DNA of 11,305 nucleotides from Firmicutes bacterium UBA2595 (GCA_002339745.1 DDKP01000077.1:1181-12485); one strand, 5' to 3'; numbered from the stretch's first letter, positions 1 to 6,554 are shown. Program-made: numbers and translations. Notes: a model not told the origin generated them from the letters alone.

Positions 1-626
1 GTTTCCATCGGAACATCCGGTTTATGCTGAGTGGAGATAACAACGGTGTCGACACGCACCGGCCTGTCGCCGTCATACTCCACCGTTACCTGGCTCTTGC
101 CGTCGGGTCGCAGGTAAGGAACTTCCCTTTTTTTACGAACATCGGCCAGTCTCTTGCAAAGTTTGTGGGCCAAGGAGACTGGAAGAGGCATCAGGTCAGG
201 AGTCTCATTGGTGGCATATCCGAACATCATCCCCTGGTCACCGGCGCCGATAGCCTCAATCTCGGCATCGGAGATCTCCCCTGTCCTGGCCTCCAAAGCC
301 TTGTTGACACCCATGGCAATATCGGGAGACTGTTCATCAATGGAAGTAATAACTGCGCATGTATCGCAATCAAACCCATACTTGGCCCTGGTATACCCGA
401 TCTCCCTGATGGTTTCCCGGACTACTTTGGGGATATCCACATAGCATTCTGTAGTAATCTCTCCCATAACTAACACCAAGCCTGTAGTTACCGCAGTTTC
501 ACAGGCCACCCTGGCCATTGGGTCCTGTTGGAAAATAGCGTCGAGAACCGCATCTGAGATCTGATCCGCGATCTTATCAGGATGCCCCTCGGTTACAGAT
601 TCGGAAGTAAAAAGTCTTCTTGGCAA
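1..626 (-). CDS. metK: S-adenosylmethionine synthetase, N-terminal half (cut by window edge)
   Basis: This gene makes S-adenosylmethionine from methionine and ATP, in the cytoplasm. About 208 N-terminal residues are visible; the family is usually near 390-400 residues, so the C-terminal half lies beyond base 1. The translation opens MPRRLFTSESVTEGHPDKIA, with the ATP-site GHPDK motif at residues 14-18 and the signature GAGDQGMMFGYA at about 127-138. The start is a TTG at 626-624. It is chosen because the conserved N-terminus begins there, a run of G (bases 635-639) sits 8 bases upstream, and no in-frame ATG lies near it. The reading frame is open to the window edge, so nothing suggests a pseudogene. 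It follows coaBC by 24 bases on the same strand and is probably the distal part of the yicC-remA-gmk-rpoZ-coaBC operon. No SAM riboswitch fits in the short spacer. Confidence 0.96.
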   Translation of the reverse strand, partial: MPRRLFTSESVTEGHPDKIADQISDAVLDAIFQQDPMARVACETAVTTGLVLVMGEITTECYVDIPKVVRETIREIGYTRAKYGFDCDTCAVITSIDEQSPDIAMGVNKALEARTGEISDAEIEAIGAGDQGMMFGYATNETPDLMPLPVSLAHKLCKRLADVRKKREVPYLRPDGKSQVTVEYDGDRPVRVDTVVISTQHKPDVPME

Positions 627-634
627 ATCAGTTA

Positions 635-642
635 CCCCCTTT
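635..642 (-). promoter_or_regulatory. metK ribosome binding site that fixes a TTG start
   Basis: On the minus strand the spacer before metK carries AAAGGGGG, followed by 8 bases and then TTG. With no ATG in frame near the conserved N-terminus, this G-rich site is what supports the TTG start. It differs from a classical AGGAGG but resembles the G-runs before rpoZ and gmk in this window. Confidence 0.6.
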
Positions 643-650
643 AGTCAGGC

Positions 651-1841
651 TTAAAGTAAATTAACAACCCTGTCCAAAATACGATGGGCTATTTCTTTCT
701 TGTCAAGTTTATCCAGTTCTTCTACCCGCCCATCTCTATATAATATTTTAACAATATTGGTATCGGCGCCAAATCCGGCGCCGGGCAGGGTAATATCATT
801 GGCTACAATGAAATCAAGGTTTTTGGCCTTGACCTTAACCGAGGCGTTTTGCACCAGGTTCTCAGTCTCTGCAGCAAATCCTATCAATACCCGATTGCCT
901 TTTCTCTCCCCCAGGTACTGTAAAATGTCCGGTGTTCTCTCGAGCTCCAGGTTCATATCTCCAGGACCCTTTTTGAGCTTGGACTCAAGCTTTTCTTTAG
1001 GCTGGTAATCAGCCACGGCAGCCGTTTTGATGATGATGTCGGACTCGGCAAAATACTTTTCCACCGCATCAAACATCTCCCTGGCCGATATGACCGGAAC
1101 GTAATTTACTCCGGCTGGAACCGGTATATTTACCGGACCCGAAACCAGGATAACGCGCCCCCCTCTATCGCGGGCCGCTTCGGCGATGGCATATCCCATC
1201 TTACCTGAACTGCCGTTGGACAGAAACCTTACCGGATCTATGTATTCTCTGGTCGGCCCGGCGGTCACCAAAACCGTCCTGCCGGACAGGTCGCTGACAG
1301 TTTTAATCAAACTGCACAGTGTTTCAAAGATTTGACTCACTTCCGGAAGCCGTCCTCTGCCCTCATATCCGCAGGCCAGCGGGCCGGTGGCCGGCTCGAT
1401 AAAACGGTAACCGTAAGACTTCAGCTTCTCAATATTGGCCTGTACTAACGGATTTTCATACATATTGACATTCATCGCCGGTGCAAAAACCACGGGGGCT
1501 CGTGTGGCCATAATAGTGGTTGAAAGCATATCGTCGGCAATTCCCGCGCTTACCTTACCGATTATATTGGCGGTTGCCGGCGCTATTAAAACAAGGTCTG
1601 CCCTGTCGGCCAGTGAGATATGCTGTACCTCCCATTCTCCTGGTGCATCGAACATCCCGCTGGTTACAGGATTCCGGGAAACGGTCCGTAATGTGAGAGG
1701 GGTTATAAAGTTCTTGGCGGACTCGGTCATAATCACATGAACATCCGCCCCCGCCTTCACCAATTTGCTGATCAGGTCAGGAACCTTGTAGGCTGCTATG
1801 CCTCCGGTAATCCCGACAATTATACATTTATCGGCCAACAT
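651..1841 (-). CDS. coaBC: Bifunctional phosphopantothenoylcysteine decarboxylase / phosphopantothenate-cysteine ligase
   Basis: The fused enzyme performs two consecutive steps of coenzyme A synthesis: joining cysteine to 4'-phosphopantothenate (CoaB) and decarboxylating the product to 4'-phosphopantetheine (CoaC). The FMN-binding CoaC domain covers roughly residues 1-180 and shows TGGIAAYK (12-19), the catalytic histidine in VQHISLAD (His74), APAMN (120-124) and the substrate-flap cysteine in ACGYEGRGRL (Cys157). The CoaB domain covers roughly 185-396, with VTAGPTREYIDPVRFLSNGS and the lysine pair KLKK near 290. Start choice: ATG at 1841 aligns with the usual M-L-x-x-K beginning and gives 396 residues. 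A GTG at 1853 would add four residues (MVLL), and neither start has a strong ribosome site. The gene begins only 27 bases after the rpoZ stop, so translation may depend on rpoZ. Full family length, no odd features. Confidence 0.96.
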   Translation of the reverse strand: MLADKCIIVGITGGIAAYKVPDLISKLVKAGADVHVIMTESAKNFITPLTLRTVSRNPVTSGMFDAPGEWEVQHISLADRADLVLIAPATANIIGKVSAGIADDMLSTTIMATRAPVVFAPAMNVNMYENPLVQANIEKLKSYGYRFIEPATGPLACGYEGRGRLPEVSQIFETLCSLIKTVSDLSGRTVLVTAGPTREYIDPVRFLSNGSSGKMGYAIAEAARDRGGRVILVSGPVNIPVPAGVNYVPVISAREMFDAVEKYFAESDIIIKTAAVADYQPKEKLESKLKKGPGDMNLELERTPDILQYLGERKGNRVLIGFAAETENLVQNASVKVKAKNLDFIVANDITLPGAGFGADTNIVKILYRDGRVEELDKLDKKEIAHRILDRVVNLL

Positions 1842-1868
1842 CAACAACACCACACTTTGGTAACAGAC

Positions 1869-2075
1869 CTATTTTATCCCGGATTTTGTCCGTTCAAATG
1901 TAACTCTGTCGCCTGCTATTTCCTCCAGGGCTATTGTGACCGGTTTGTTGGAATCGCCCTCTGCCGCCTTTGTTCCCGCCTCGGTAATTTCCCGGGCTCT
2001 TTTGGCCGCAGCCACAACCAGGGTATACTTGCTGTCCACCCGTTTAAGCAATAAATCTAAAGAAGGTTGTTTCAT
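1869..2075 (-). CDS. rpoZ: DNA-directed RNA polymerase omega subunit
   Basis: Omega is the small subunit that helps assemble RNA polymerase around the beta-prime subunit. The 68-residue product opens MKQPSLDLLLKRVDSKYTLV and contains the conserved helix VVAAAKRAREI, followed by a short acidic linker and KPVTIALEEIAGDRVTFER. Length and motif order match Gram-positive omega proteins (about 67-70 residues). The ATG is preceded on the minus strand by AGAGGGGGTTAGGA, a good ribosome site. It lies 61 bases after gmk and just before coaBC, the usual neighbours in Firmicutes. Identification rests on sequence pattern and on this conserved neighbourhood, which agree. Confidence 0.95.
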   Translation of the reverse strand: MKQPSLDLLLKRVDSKYTLVVAAAKRAREITEAGTKAAEGDSNKPVTIALEEIAGDRVTFERTKSGIK

Positions 2076-2136
2076 TCCTAACCCCCTCTGTTATTCAGTT
2101 ATTTTATTTTCAAAGACAATCAATTGACTAAGGTCT

Positions 2137-2763
2137 TTATTTGGCCTCGACCAGCGGACCGTCGGAACTGCTGAGATCCGTCAAACGGTACCGGTGTGAC
2201 CGGCATTTCTCAGCCGTGATAATACTCTCAACCTTGTGCACAGCTTCTTCCAAGACACCATTCATCACAATATAATCGTACTCATTCATATGAGCCATTT
2301 CGCTTACAGCCTCACCCATTCTCTTTTCTATAACTTCGGCAGTATCCGTTCCCCTGCCGGTGATTCTTTTCCGGAGTACGTTCAGAGACGGCGGAACAAT
2401 AAAAATATACACTCCTTCGGGAGCTTTTTCCTTAACTTTTAGCGCCCCCTGAACATCAATTTCCAGAAGGACATCCTTTCCTGCCGCCAAGGTATCCATT
2501 ACCGGTCCCCTGGGAGTGCCGTAGTAGTTCCCATAAACCAGGGCCCACTCCAGGAACTCATCCCGTGCCAGTCTTGCTTCAAACGCTGTCTTGTCCATAA
2601 AATAATAATGAACTCCGTCTACTTCTCCACTTCTCGGCGGTCTGGTAGTGGCAGAGACCGAAAAAAATATGTCAGGCCGGCGTTGAAACAGGGATTTGCA
2701 GATAGTGCCCTTCCCTGTCCCGGACGGACCTGATATCACGATAAGCAAGCCCGGTACTGACAT
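2137..2763 (-). CDS. gmk: Guanylate kinase
   Basis: Guanylate kinase phosphorylates GMP to GDP with ATP in the purine salvage and synthesis pathway. The 208-residue product matches the usual length (about 200-210). It shows the P-loop GPSGTGKGT at residues 12-20, the GMP-binding stretch SVSATTRPPRSGEVDGVHYY, the NMP-side motif YGNYYGTP, the core strand LLEIDVQGALKVK and the lid segment RKRITGRGTD. The ATG at 2763 follows GGAGGGGGG with about six bases of spacing, a very strong ribosome site. It starts 24 bases after remA on the same strand, so it is almost certainly co-transcribed with it. Firmicute guanylate kinases are known to be inhibited by (p)ppGpp; nothing in the sequence tests that here. 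Confidence 0.97.
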   Translation of the reverse strand: MSVPGLLIVISGPSGTGKGTICKSLFQRRPDIFFSVSATTRPPRSGEVDGVHYYFMDKTAFEARLARDEFLEWALVYGNYYGTPRGPVMDTLAAGKDVLLEIDVQGALKVKEKAPEGVYIFIVPPSLNVLRKRITGRGTDTAEVIEKRMGEAVSEMAHMNEYDYIVMNGVLEEAVHKVESIITAEKCRSHRYRLTDLSSSDGPLVEAK

Positions 2764-2787
2764 GCCGCCACCCCCCTCCGGATGATA

Positions 2788-3063
2788 TTAATCAGCCACT
2801 TCCTCCTGGTGGGCCGGAGTATCTTTTGTGGCCAGGCGGTGGGCAACTGTTTCAGGCTGTACCGCAGAAAGAATAACATGGTCGCTGTCAGTAATGATGA
2901 CAGCCCTGGTCCTTCTCCCGTAGGTAGCGTCAATAAGCATACCCCGGTCGCGGGCTTCGGTGATAATCCTTTTAATTGGGGCAGATTCAGGACTCACGAT
3001 AGCGATAATCCTGTTGGCAGACACAATGTTGCCAAACCCGATGTTGATAAGTTTGATTTCCAT
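2788..3063 (-). CDS. remA: RemA family DNA-binding regulator (DUF370)
   Basis: RemA is a small DNA-binding protein first studied in Bacillus subtilis, where it activates biofilm-matrix and osmoprotection genes. The 91-residue product begins MEIKLINIGFGNIVSANRII and continues through YGRRTRAVIITDSDHVILSAVQPETV. Arginines at positions 18, 50 and 51, which I recall as the DNA-contacting residues of the B. subtilis protein, fall at exactly those numbers here. The reading frame stays open upstream, but ATG 3063 is chosen because AGGAGGG lies six bases before it and the family starts with this M-E/x-I-K-L-I-N-I-G sequence. It sits between yicC and gmk, the conserved Firmicute arrangement. Its target genes in this organism cannot be told from the window. 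Confidence 0.93.
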   Translation of the reverse strand: MEIKLINIGFGNIVSANRIIAIVSPESAPIKRIITEARDRGMLIDATYGRRTRAVIITDSDHVILSAVQPETVAHRLATKDTPAHQEEVAD

Positions 3064-3094
3064 TGAATTCCCTCCTCGCAAGATTAAAGGCCAA

Positions 3095-3100
3095 ATTATA
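3095..3100 (-). promoter_or_regulatory. Possible internal promoter -10 element before remA
   Basis: The minus strand carries a perfect TATAAT about 32 bases before the remA ATG. A start point near 3088 would give a leader of about 25 bases ending with the AGGAGGG site. The weakness is that no TTGACA-like -35 hexamer is found 16-18 bases upstream. Transcription from yicC is also expected to pass through, so this would be a secondary promoter. Confidence 0.3.
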
Positions 3101-3135
3101 ATGATCTATCGTACGGGTACTGTTTAATATTTTCC

Positions 3136-3158
3136 CCGACAACCCTCCTTTTAGTCGG
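3136..3158 (-). promoter_or_regulatory. Small hairpin with an unused Shine-Dalgarno-like site in the remA leader
   Basis: Between yicC and remA the minus strand has CCGAC and GTCGG arms enclosing a loop that holds AGGAGGG. No ATG, GTG or TTG occurs at a workable distance after that AGGAGGG; the only TTG begins one base past the G run. It may be a processing or anti-Shine-Dalgarno structure, or chance in a purine-rich leader. Only the sequence pattern supports it. Confidence 0.25.
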
Positions 3159-3177
3159 ATATTTTGTTTTCAGCCTG

Positions 3178-4056
3178 TCATTCGATATTTTGTACCTGTT
3201 CCCTGATTTTCTCCACTTCACTTTTAGCTTTTATGACCAGTGATGATATTTCCAGGTCATTGGCCTTGGAGCCGATGGTGTTAAATTCCCTGTTCAGTTC
3301 CTGAACCAGGAAATCCAATTTTCTGCCGACCTGATCTTCAGCATCCATAGTATTCCGCATTTCTTCCAGGTGGCTTTTAAGTCGTACCAGTTCCTCAGAA
3401 ATGTTGCTCTTATCGGCAAACAGCGCAATTTCCGCTGCCAGGCGACCCTCATCGATATCAATTTCTACCGCCAGCTCTTTTAACCGGTTCTGTAGCTTTT
3501 CCCTGTACTCGTGGACCACCAACGGCGCGCGCCGGTAAATGTCTTCGGAATACTCGGACAGCTTGGAAATCCGCTTGAGCAGGTCCTCTTTTAATCTTTG
3601 GCCTTCCGTGCTTCTCATCTCTATAAGGCTGGCCAATGCGTTTTCCACTGCTTCACCCAGGGTAGGCCATAACCGGTCCAGGTCTTCCTGGACCTCTTCC
3701 AGCAATATTACATCGGGAAGCCGCGCCAGGTCAATTATACCCGGTTTTCCATCTATTCCAATACTTTCCCGTAATTCCTCCAATGCATTATAATACGCCA
3801 TCGCAAGGTCTTTGTCAACTCGAATCGTTTTACTGCCCGAACCCAGGTCATTGACAGTCACGAAAATATCAAGCCTGCCTCTGGCTATTCTTTCCTGGAC
3901 AAGTTTCCTTATCCTGTCTTCCAGCGCCACGTAGTACTTGGGCACCCTAATCACCACTTCACAAAACCGGTGGTTCACCGAACGAATCTCCACTGTAAAG
4001 GACTTTCCTTCGTTCTCGCTTTCCCCCCTGCCGTATCCGGTCATACTCTTGATCAT
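3178..4056 (-). CDS. yicC: YicC/YloC family endoribonuclease
   Basis: YicC proteins (YloC in Bacillus) are oligomeric endoribonucleases linked to small-RNA and mRNA decay. The 292-residue product starts MIKSMTGYGRGESENEG, the characteristic family N-terminus, and continues with FTVEIRSVNHRFCEVVIRVP. It ends with the conserved DUF1732 region, including LDFLVQELNREFNTIGSKA and a helical tail EISSLVIKAKSEVEKIREQ. The middle (about residues 150-240) is rich in charged helices. Start choice: an in-frame GTG at 4065 overlaps the GAGGTG ribosome site (4063-4068), so the ATG at 4056, six bases after that site, is the real start. It is the first gene of the remA-gmk-rpoZ-coaBC-metK run. Length fits the family (about 287-295). 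Confidence 0.94.
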   Translation of the reverse strand: MIKSMTGYGRGESENEGKSFTVEIRSVNHRFCEVVIRVPKYYVALEDRIRKLVQERIARGRLDIFVTVNDLGSGSKTIRVDKDLAMAYYNALEELRESIGIDGKPGIIDLARLPDVILLEEVQEDLDRLWPTLGEAVENALASLIEMRSTEGQRLKEDLLKRISKLSEYSEDIYRRAPLVVHEYREKLQNRLKELAVEIDIDEGRLAAEIALFADKSNISEELVRLKSHLEEMRNTMDAEDQVGRKLDFLVQELNREFNTIGSKANDLEISSLVIKAKSEVEKIREQVQNIE

Positions 4057-4103
4057 CTGTTTCACCTCGTGGAGTTATTGCTGTAATCCTTGGATTTTTC
4101 TTT

Positions 4104-4109
4104 AGTATA
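4104..4109 (-). promoter_or_regulatory. Candidate -10 element for the yicC-metK operon
   Basis: TATACT on the minus strand lies about 48 bases before the yicC ATG, in the AT-rich gap where the operon must begin if it has its own promoter. No good TTGACA-like partner is present at 16-18 bases, so the call rests on one hexamer and on position. Confidence 0.35.
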
Positions 4110-4272
4110 CTCTTTTATTCCCTTTTTTTCATTCACACCTGTTAACTACAAAACATATAGTTCTACCTAATAAACAAAATTCCTTTAGCTTAATAAAAAA
4201 CAAAGCCAGACTGTGTTCTACACCGCTAAAGAAGTTTTTCAACATTTTTTTCCTTTTTCCTTCAATAAACAC

Positions 4273-4309
4273 AAAAAGCCTGACCGTAGGGTGAACAATC
4301 AGGCTTTTT
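4273..4309 (-). terminator. Rho-independent terminator after dapL
   Basis: Two perfect 11-base arms, AAAAAGCCTGA (4273-4283) and TCAGGCTTTTT (4299-4309), enclose a 15-base loop. The structure lies 32 bases past the dapL stop and ends in a T-run when read on the minus strand. Because both arms carry A/T tails it could also stop plus-strand transcripts, though no plus-strand gene precedes it. This separates the dapF-dapL unit from the yicC operon. Confidence 0.85.
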
Positions 4310-4341
4310 AACGTTAAATCTCAATGAGGTGCTTGAATTCT

Positions 4342-5514
4342 TTATAATTCTACTTTTCCTATCTTATCCTTGATGCGGTTAATTGCCTCAACCATGCGTT
4401 CCTTCTCCACCGTCAGGGCAATCCGGAAGAATCCTTCCCCATACTCGCCGTAGCCGTTGCCCGGGGTGATTACAACTCCTGTTTTTTCAAAAACCAGCTC
4501 GGCAAAGGAAATGGAAGTGTAGCCTTTGGGCACCGGAACCCAGACATATATAGTGGCCTTGGGTTTTTCCAGGTTCCAGCCCATGCCGTTTAAGCCTTCC
4601 ACCACAATATCTCTTCTTTCCTGGTAGATCCTGCTCATTTCAAAGGTGCAGTCCTGTGGTCCCGTCAGTGCGGCAATCCCCGCATACTGCACGGCCTGAA
4701 AGACCCCGGAGTCTATATTGGATTTGATTCTGCCCAGAGCTTCAATAACCCTTGGGTTTCCCACAGCCCAGGCAATCCTCCACCCTGTCATATTGTATGA
4801 TTTGGAGCAGGAACCAAATTCAATGCCAACCTCTTTAGCGCCCGGATACTCCATGAAACTGGGCGGGCGGTAACCGTCAAAGGCTATGTCCTGGTATGCC
4901 GCGTCGTGACAGACGATAACGTCATACTCTTTGGCAAAGGCGATCAGTTTTTTGTAGAAATCGTCATCGGCGATGGCTCCGGTCGGATTATTTGGATAGT
5001 TGACAAACATCAATTTGGCCTTCCTGGCCACATCCGGAGGAATTGCCTCCAGGTCGGGAAGAAAACCGTTTTCAGCCTTTAAGGGCATTTTATAGGGTTC
5101 AGCTCCCGCCAGCAAAGCGCCTATACCATAGACAGGATAACCAGGGTCGGGAATCAGGGCCACATCCCCCGGGTCAAGGTAGCAGAAAGATATATGGGCA
5201 ATCCCCTCCTTGGAACCTATAAGGGATACCGCTTCAGTCCTGGAATCCAGTTCTACGCCAAACCTGTTTTTATAATATTCAGCCACAGCCGCGCGGTAAG
5301 AAATCATCCCCGCGGAAGAAGGATAGCGGTGGTTTTCCGGGTTGTGCGCCTGCTCGCACAGCTTGTCAATAATGTGGTCAGGTGTCGGGCGGTCCGGGTC
5401 CCCGATCCCCAGGCTGATTACGTCCACCCCCTCAGCCTTCGCTTTCTCAATGGTCTTTTCGATTCTGGCAAACAGGTACGGTGGCAGCTGTCTGATTCTT
5501 TTTGCCTCTTCCAC
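4342..5514 (-). CDS. dapL: LL-diaminopimelate aminotransferase (class I/II PLP aminotransferase)
   Basis: DapL converts tetrahydrodipicolinate directly to LL-diaminopimelate using glutamate, bypassing the DapD-DapC-DapE route. The 390-residue protein is a fold-type I PLP aminotransferase. It shows GIGDPDRPTPDHI near residue 36, the cofactor-site YPNNPTGA (173-180), DAAYQD (204-209), the PLP lysine in GSCSKSYNMTGWR (Lys238) and the carboxylate-binding arginine in FFRIALT (about 364). The start is a GTG at 5514, seven bases after TAAGGAGG. Sequence alone cannot fully exclude another aminotransferase such as an alanine or aspartate enzyme. However, dapF, which acts on the DapL product, lies immediately upstream in the same transcript, and this strongly favours DapL. 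The terminator at 4273-4309 ends the unit. I did not see dapA or dapB in the window. Confidence 0.87.
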   Translation of the reverse strand: MEEAKRIRQLPPYLFARIEKTIEKAKAEGVDVISLGIGDPDRPTPDHIIDKLCEQAHNPENHRYPSSAGMISYRAAVAEYYKNRFGVELDSRTEAVSLIGSKEGIAHISFCYLDPGDVALIPDPGYPVYGIGALLAGAEPYKMPLKAENGFLPDLEAIPPDVARKAKLMFVNYPNNPTGAIADDDFYKKLIAFAKEYDVIVCHDAAYQDIAFDGYRPPSFMEYPGAKEVGIEFGSCSKSYNMTGWRIAWAVGNPRVIEALGRIKSNIDSGVFQAVQYAGIAALTGPQDCTFEMSRIYQERRDIVVEGLNGMGWNLEKPKATIYVWVPVPKGYTSISFAELVFEKTGVVITPGNGYGEYGEGFFRIALTVEKERMVEAINRIKDKIGKVEL

Positions 5515-5536
5515 TTTATAACCTCCTTATCTTAGT

Positions 5537-5628
5537 GGCCAGTGACCAGTTGTCAGTGACCAGTATATTATTCTTTTCTTAAAGAAAATAAAATCAGTTT
5601 ACTGGCCGCCGGTCACCGGCCACTGGCC
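5537..5628. repeat. Imperfect palindromic element made of degenerate 7-base repeats
   Basis: The left arm (5537-5565) is built of heptamers CAGTGAC, CAGTTGT, CAGTGAC and CAGTATA on the plus strand. The right arm (5600-5628) is built of CAGTGGC, CGGTGAC, CGGCGGC and CAGT on the minus strand. Reverse-complementing the left arm and laying it on the right arm gives two 29-base stretches with 21 matching positions. The centre is AT-rich and contains TTTTCTT (5574-5580) opposite AAGAAAA (5582-5588), almost at the midpoint of the outer arms, so the whole 92 bases could fold as one long hairpin or cruciform. The right arm covers the last nine sense codons and most of the stop codon of dapF. Confidence 0.75.
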
Positions 5629-6444
5629 TCTGAACACATACTCCGCCGGGCCGGTCATATATACATGGTTATCCTCCGCCCATTCAATGCCCAGGTCCCC
5701 GCCGGCCAAGTGTACGGTTATTTTCCTCCCAGTCAGGCTGTTCAGGACACAGGCAACGCCGGTGGCACAGGCCCCTGTGCCGCAGGCCAGGGTCTCCCCT
5801 GCCCCTCTTTCCCACACCCGCATGTTGACTTCTCCCTGGTTCAGAACCTGGACAAACTCCACGTTGGTCTTCCGCGGAAAGAGGGGAAGTGTTTCAATCC
5901 TCGGTCCAATCTCAGCAAGTGGAACAGCATTCACATCATCAACAAAAGTAACACAATGTGGGTTTCCCACTGAGACACAAGTAACATTGTAGATAGTTCC
6001 ATCTATGTTAATAGGTTCATTGACCACTCTTCCCGGAGGACCCTCCATTGGAATAAGAGGCCTGTCCAGGCGGGGTTCGCCCATGTCAACCTTAACGGAA
6101 ACCACAGTTTCCCCCTGAAGTATTAATTCAGGCACAATCACCCCTGCCATTGTCTCAACCCGGATGATCTTTTTCGATACAATATTGTGGTCATATATAT
6201 ACCGGGCAAAACACCTGATGGCGTTACCGCACATTTCCGGCTCACTGCCGTCAGGGTTGAATATCCTCATGCAGATATCGGCGGTTCCGGAAGGTAGAAT
6301 CAAAACCAACCCGTCGGCTCCTATCCCGAAATGACGATCACACAGCTTCCTTGATATTTTTCCCGGGTCATCGGGCAAGTTGTCTTCCAGGCAGTTGACC
6401 AGAATAAAATCGTTGCCTAATCCTTGCATCTTTGTAAACTCCAT
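5599..6444 (-). CDS. dapF: Diaminopimelate epimerase
   Basis: DapF interconverts LL- and meso-diaminopimelate, giving the peptidoglycan cross-linking residue and the lysine precursor. The 281-residue protein starts MEFTKMQGLGNDFI. It carries the two catalytic cysteines in NPDGSEPEMCGNAIR (Cys72) and GAGETLACGTGACA (Cys221), plus CVSVGNPHCVTFVDD between them. ATG 6444 is chosen over an in-frame GTG at 6453, because that GTG is inside the AAAGGAGGTG ribosome site (6451-6460). It is followed by dapL after 84 bases, and its product-substrate link to DapL explains the pairing. Odd point: the last residues, FRGQWPVTGGQ, are encoded within the right arm of the palindromic repeat, so the natural family C-terminus appears to have been extended or replaced. 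The catalytic core is intact. Confidence 0.96.
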   Translation of the reverse strand: MEFTKMQGLGNDFILVNCLEDNLPDDPGKISRKLCDRHFGIGADGLVLILPSGTADICMRIFNPDGSEPEMCGNAIRCFARYIYDHNIVSKKIIRVETMAGVIVPELILQGETVVSVKVDMGEPRLDRPLIPMEGPPGRVVNEPINIDGTIYNVTCVSVGNPHCVTFVDDVNAVPLAEIGPRIETLPLFPRKTNVEFVQVLNQGEVNMRVWERGAGETLACGTGACATGVACVLNSLTGRKITVHLAGGDLGIEWAEDNHVYMTGPAEYVFRGQWPVTGGQ

Positions 6445-6450
6445 GCGCTG

Positions 6451-6460
6451 CACCTCCTTT
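6451..6460 (-). promoter_or_regulatory. dapF ribosome binding site that decides the start
   Basis: AAAGGAGGTG on the minus strand ends six bases before ATG 6444. An in-frame GTG is part of this site and therefore cannot itself be served by it, so the shorter N-terminus is correct. Confidence 0.85.
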
Positions 6461-6494
6461 AACCTCTGTCTGGTAAAAATACTAGAACAAGAAA

Positions 6495-6527
6495 AATGCG
6501 GCTTGTCTCCACATCCGCATTACGGAT
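6495..6527 (-). promoter_or_regulatory. Possible attenuator in the dapF leader
   Basis: On the minus strand AATGCGG (6521-6515) pairs with CCGCATT (6501-6495) across a 13-base loop and is followed by TTTCTTG, a terminator-like arrangement about 50 bases before the dapF start. A competing hairpin, ATCCG (6527-6523) with CGGAT (6517-6513), uses part of the same sequence, so the two cannot form together. No full lysine riboswitch or T-box is recognisable; in particular I see no T-box specifier stem or its conserved antiterminator bulge. The stems are short (7 and 5 pairs), so this is tentative. Confidence 0.35.
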
Positions 6528-6554
6528 TTCATTTGTCCGATATCCTATTTATTT

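Larger units (their letters stand above)
4057..4341. other. Gene-free gap between dapL and yicC
   Basis: This 285-base stretch is strongly AT-rich and I see no coding frame with a ribosome site in it. It contains the dapL terminator (4273-4309) and the weak yicC promoter element (4104-4109). The remainder (about 4110-4272) shows homopolymer A and T runs but no tRNA, riboswitch or repeat I can recognise. Confidence 0.7.

Noticed and set aside
236..250. CTGGTCACCGG string in metK as a repeat copy
   Set aside because: It encodes the invariant GAGDQG motif of MetK, so it is explained by protein conservation.
24..473. Long plus-strand open frame opposite metK
   Set aside because: It is antisense to a clear, conserved MetK coding frame and has no ribosome site or recognisable protein motif.
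1..650. metK as a pseudogene because no ATG-initiated frame is present
   Set aside because: The minus-strand frame is uninterrupted and starts at a TTG with a ribosome site; motifs are intact.
627..650. SAM riboswitch before metK
   Set aside because: The spacer after coaBC is only 24 bases and metK is within an operon; there is no room for an aptamer.
2112..2138. Hairpin AAAGAC/GTCTTT at the gmk stop as a terminator
   Set aside because: Only six A/T-rich pairs with a 15-base loop, not followed by a real T-run on the minus strand, and inside a conserved operon.
4160..4187. Sigma-H-like promoter (AGGAATTTT ... GAAC) before yicC
   Set aside because: Only a loose match to the consensus in very AT-rich sequence; I could not distinguish it from chance.
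5194..5535. Plus-strand open frame opposite dapL
   Set aside because: Antisense shadow of a strongly conserved aminotransferase with no independent coding evidence.
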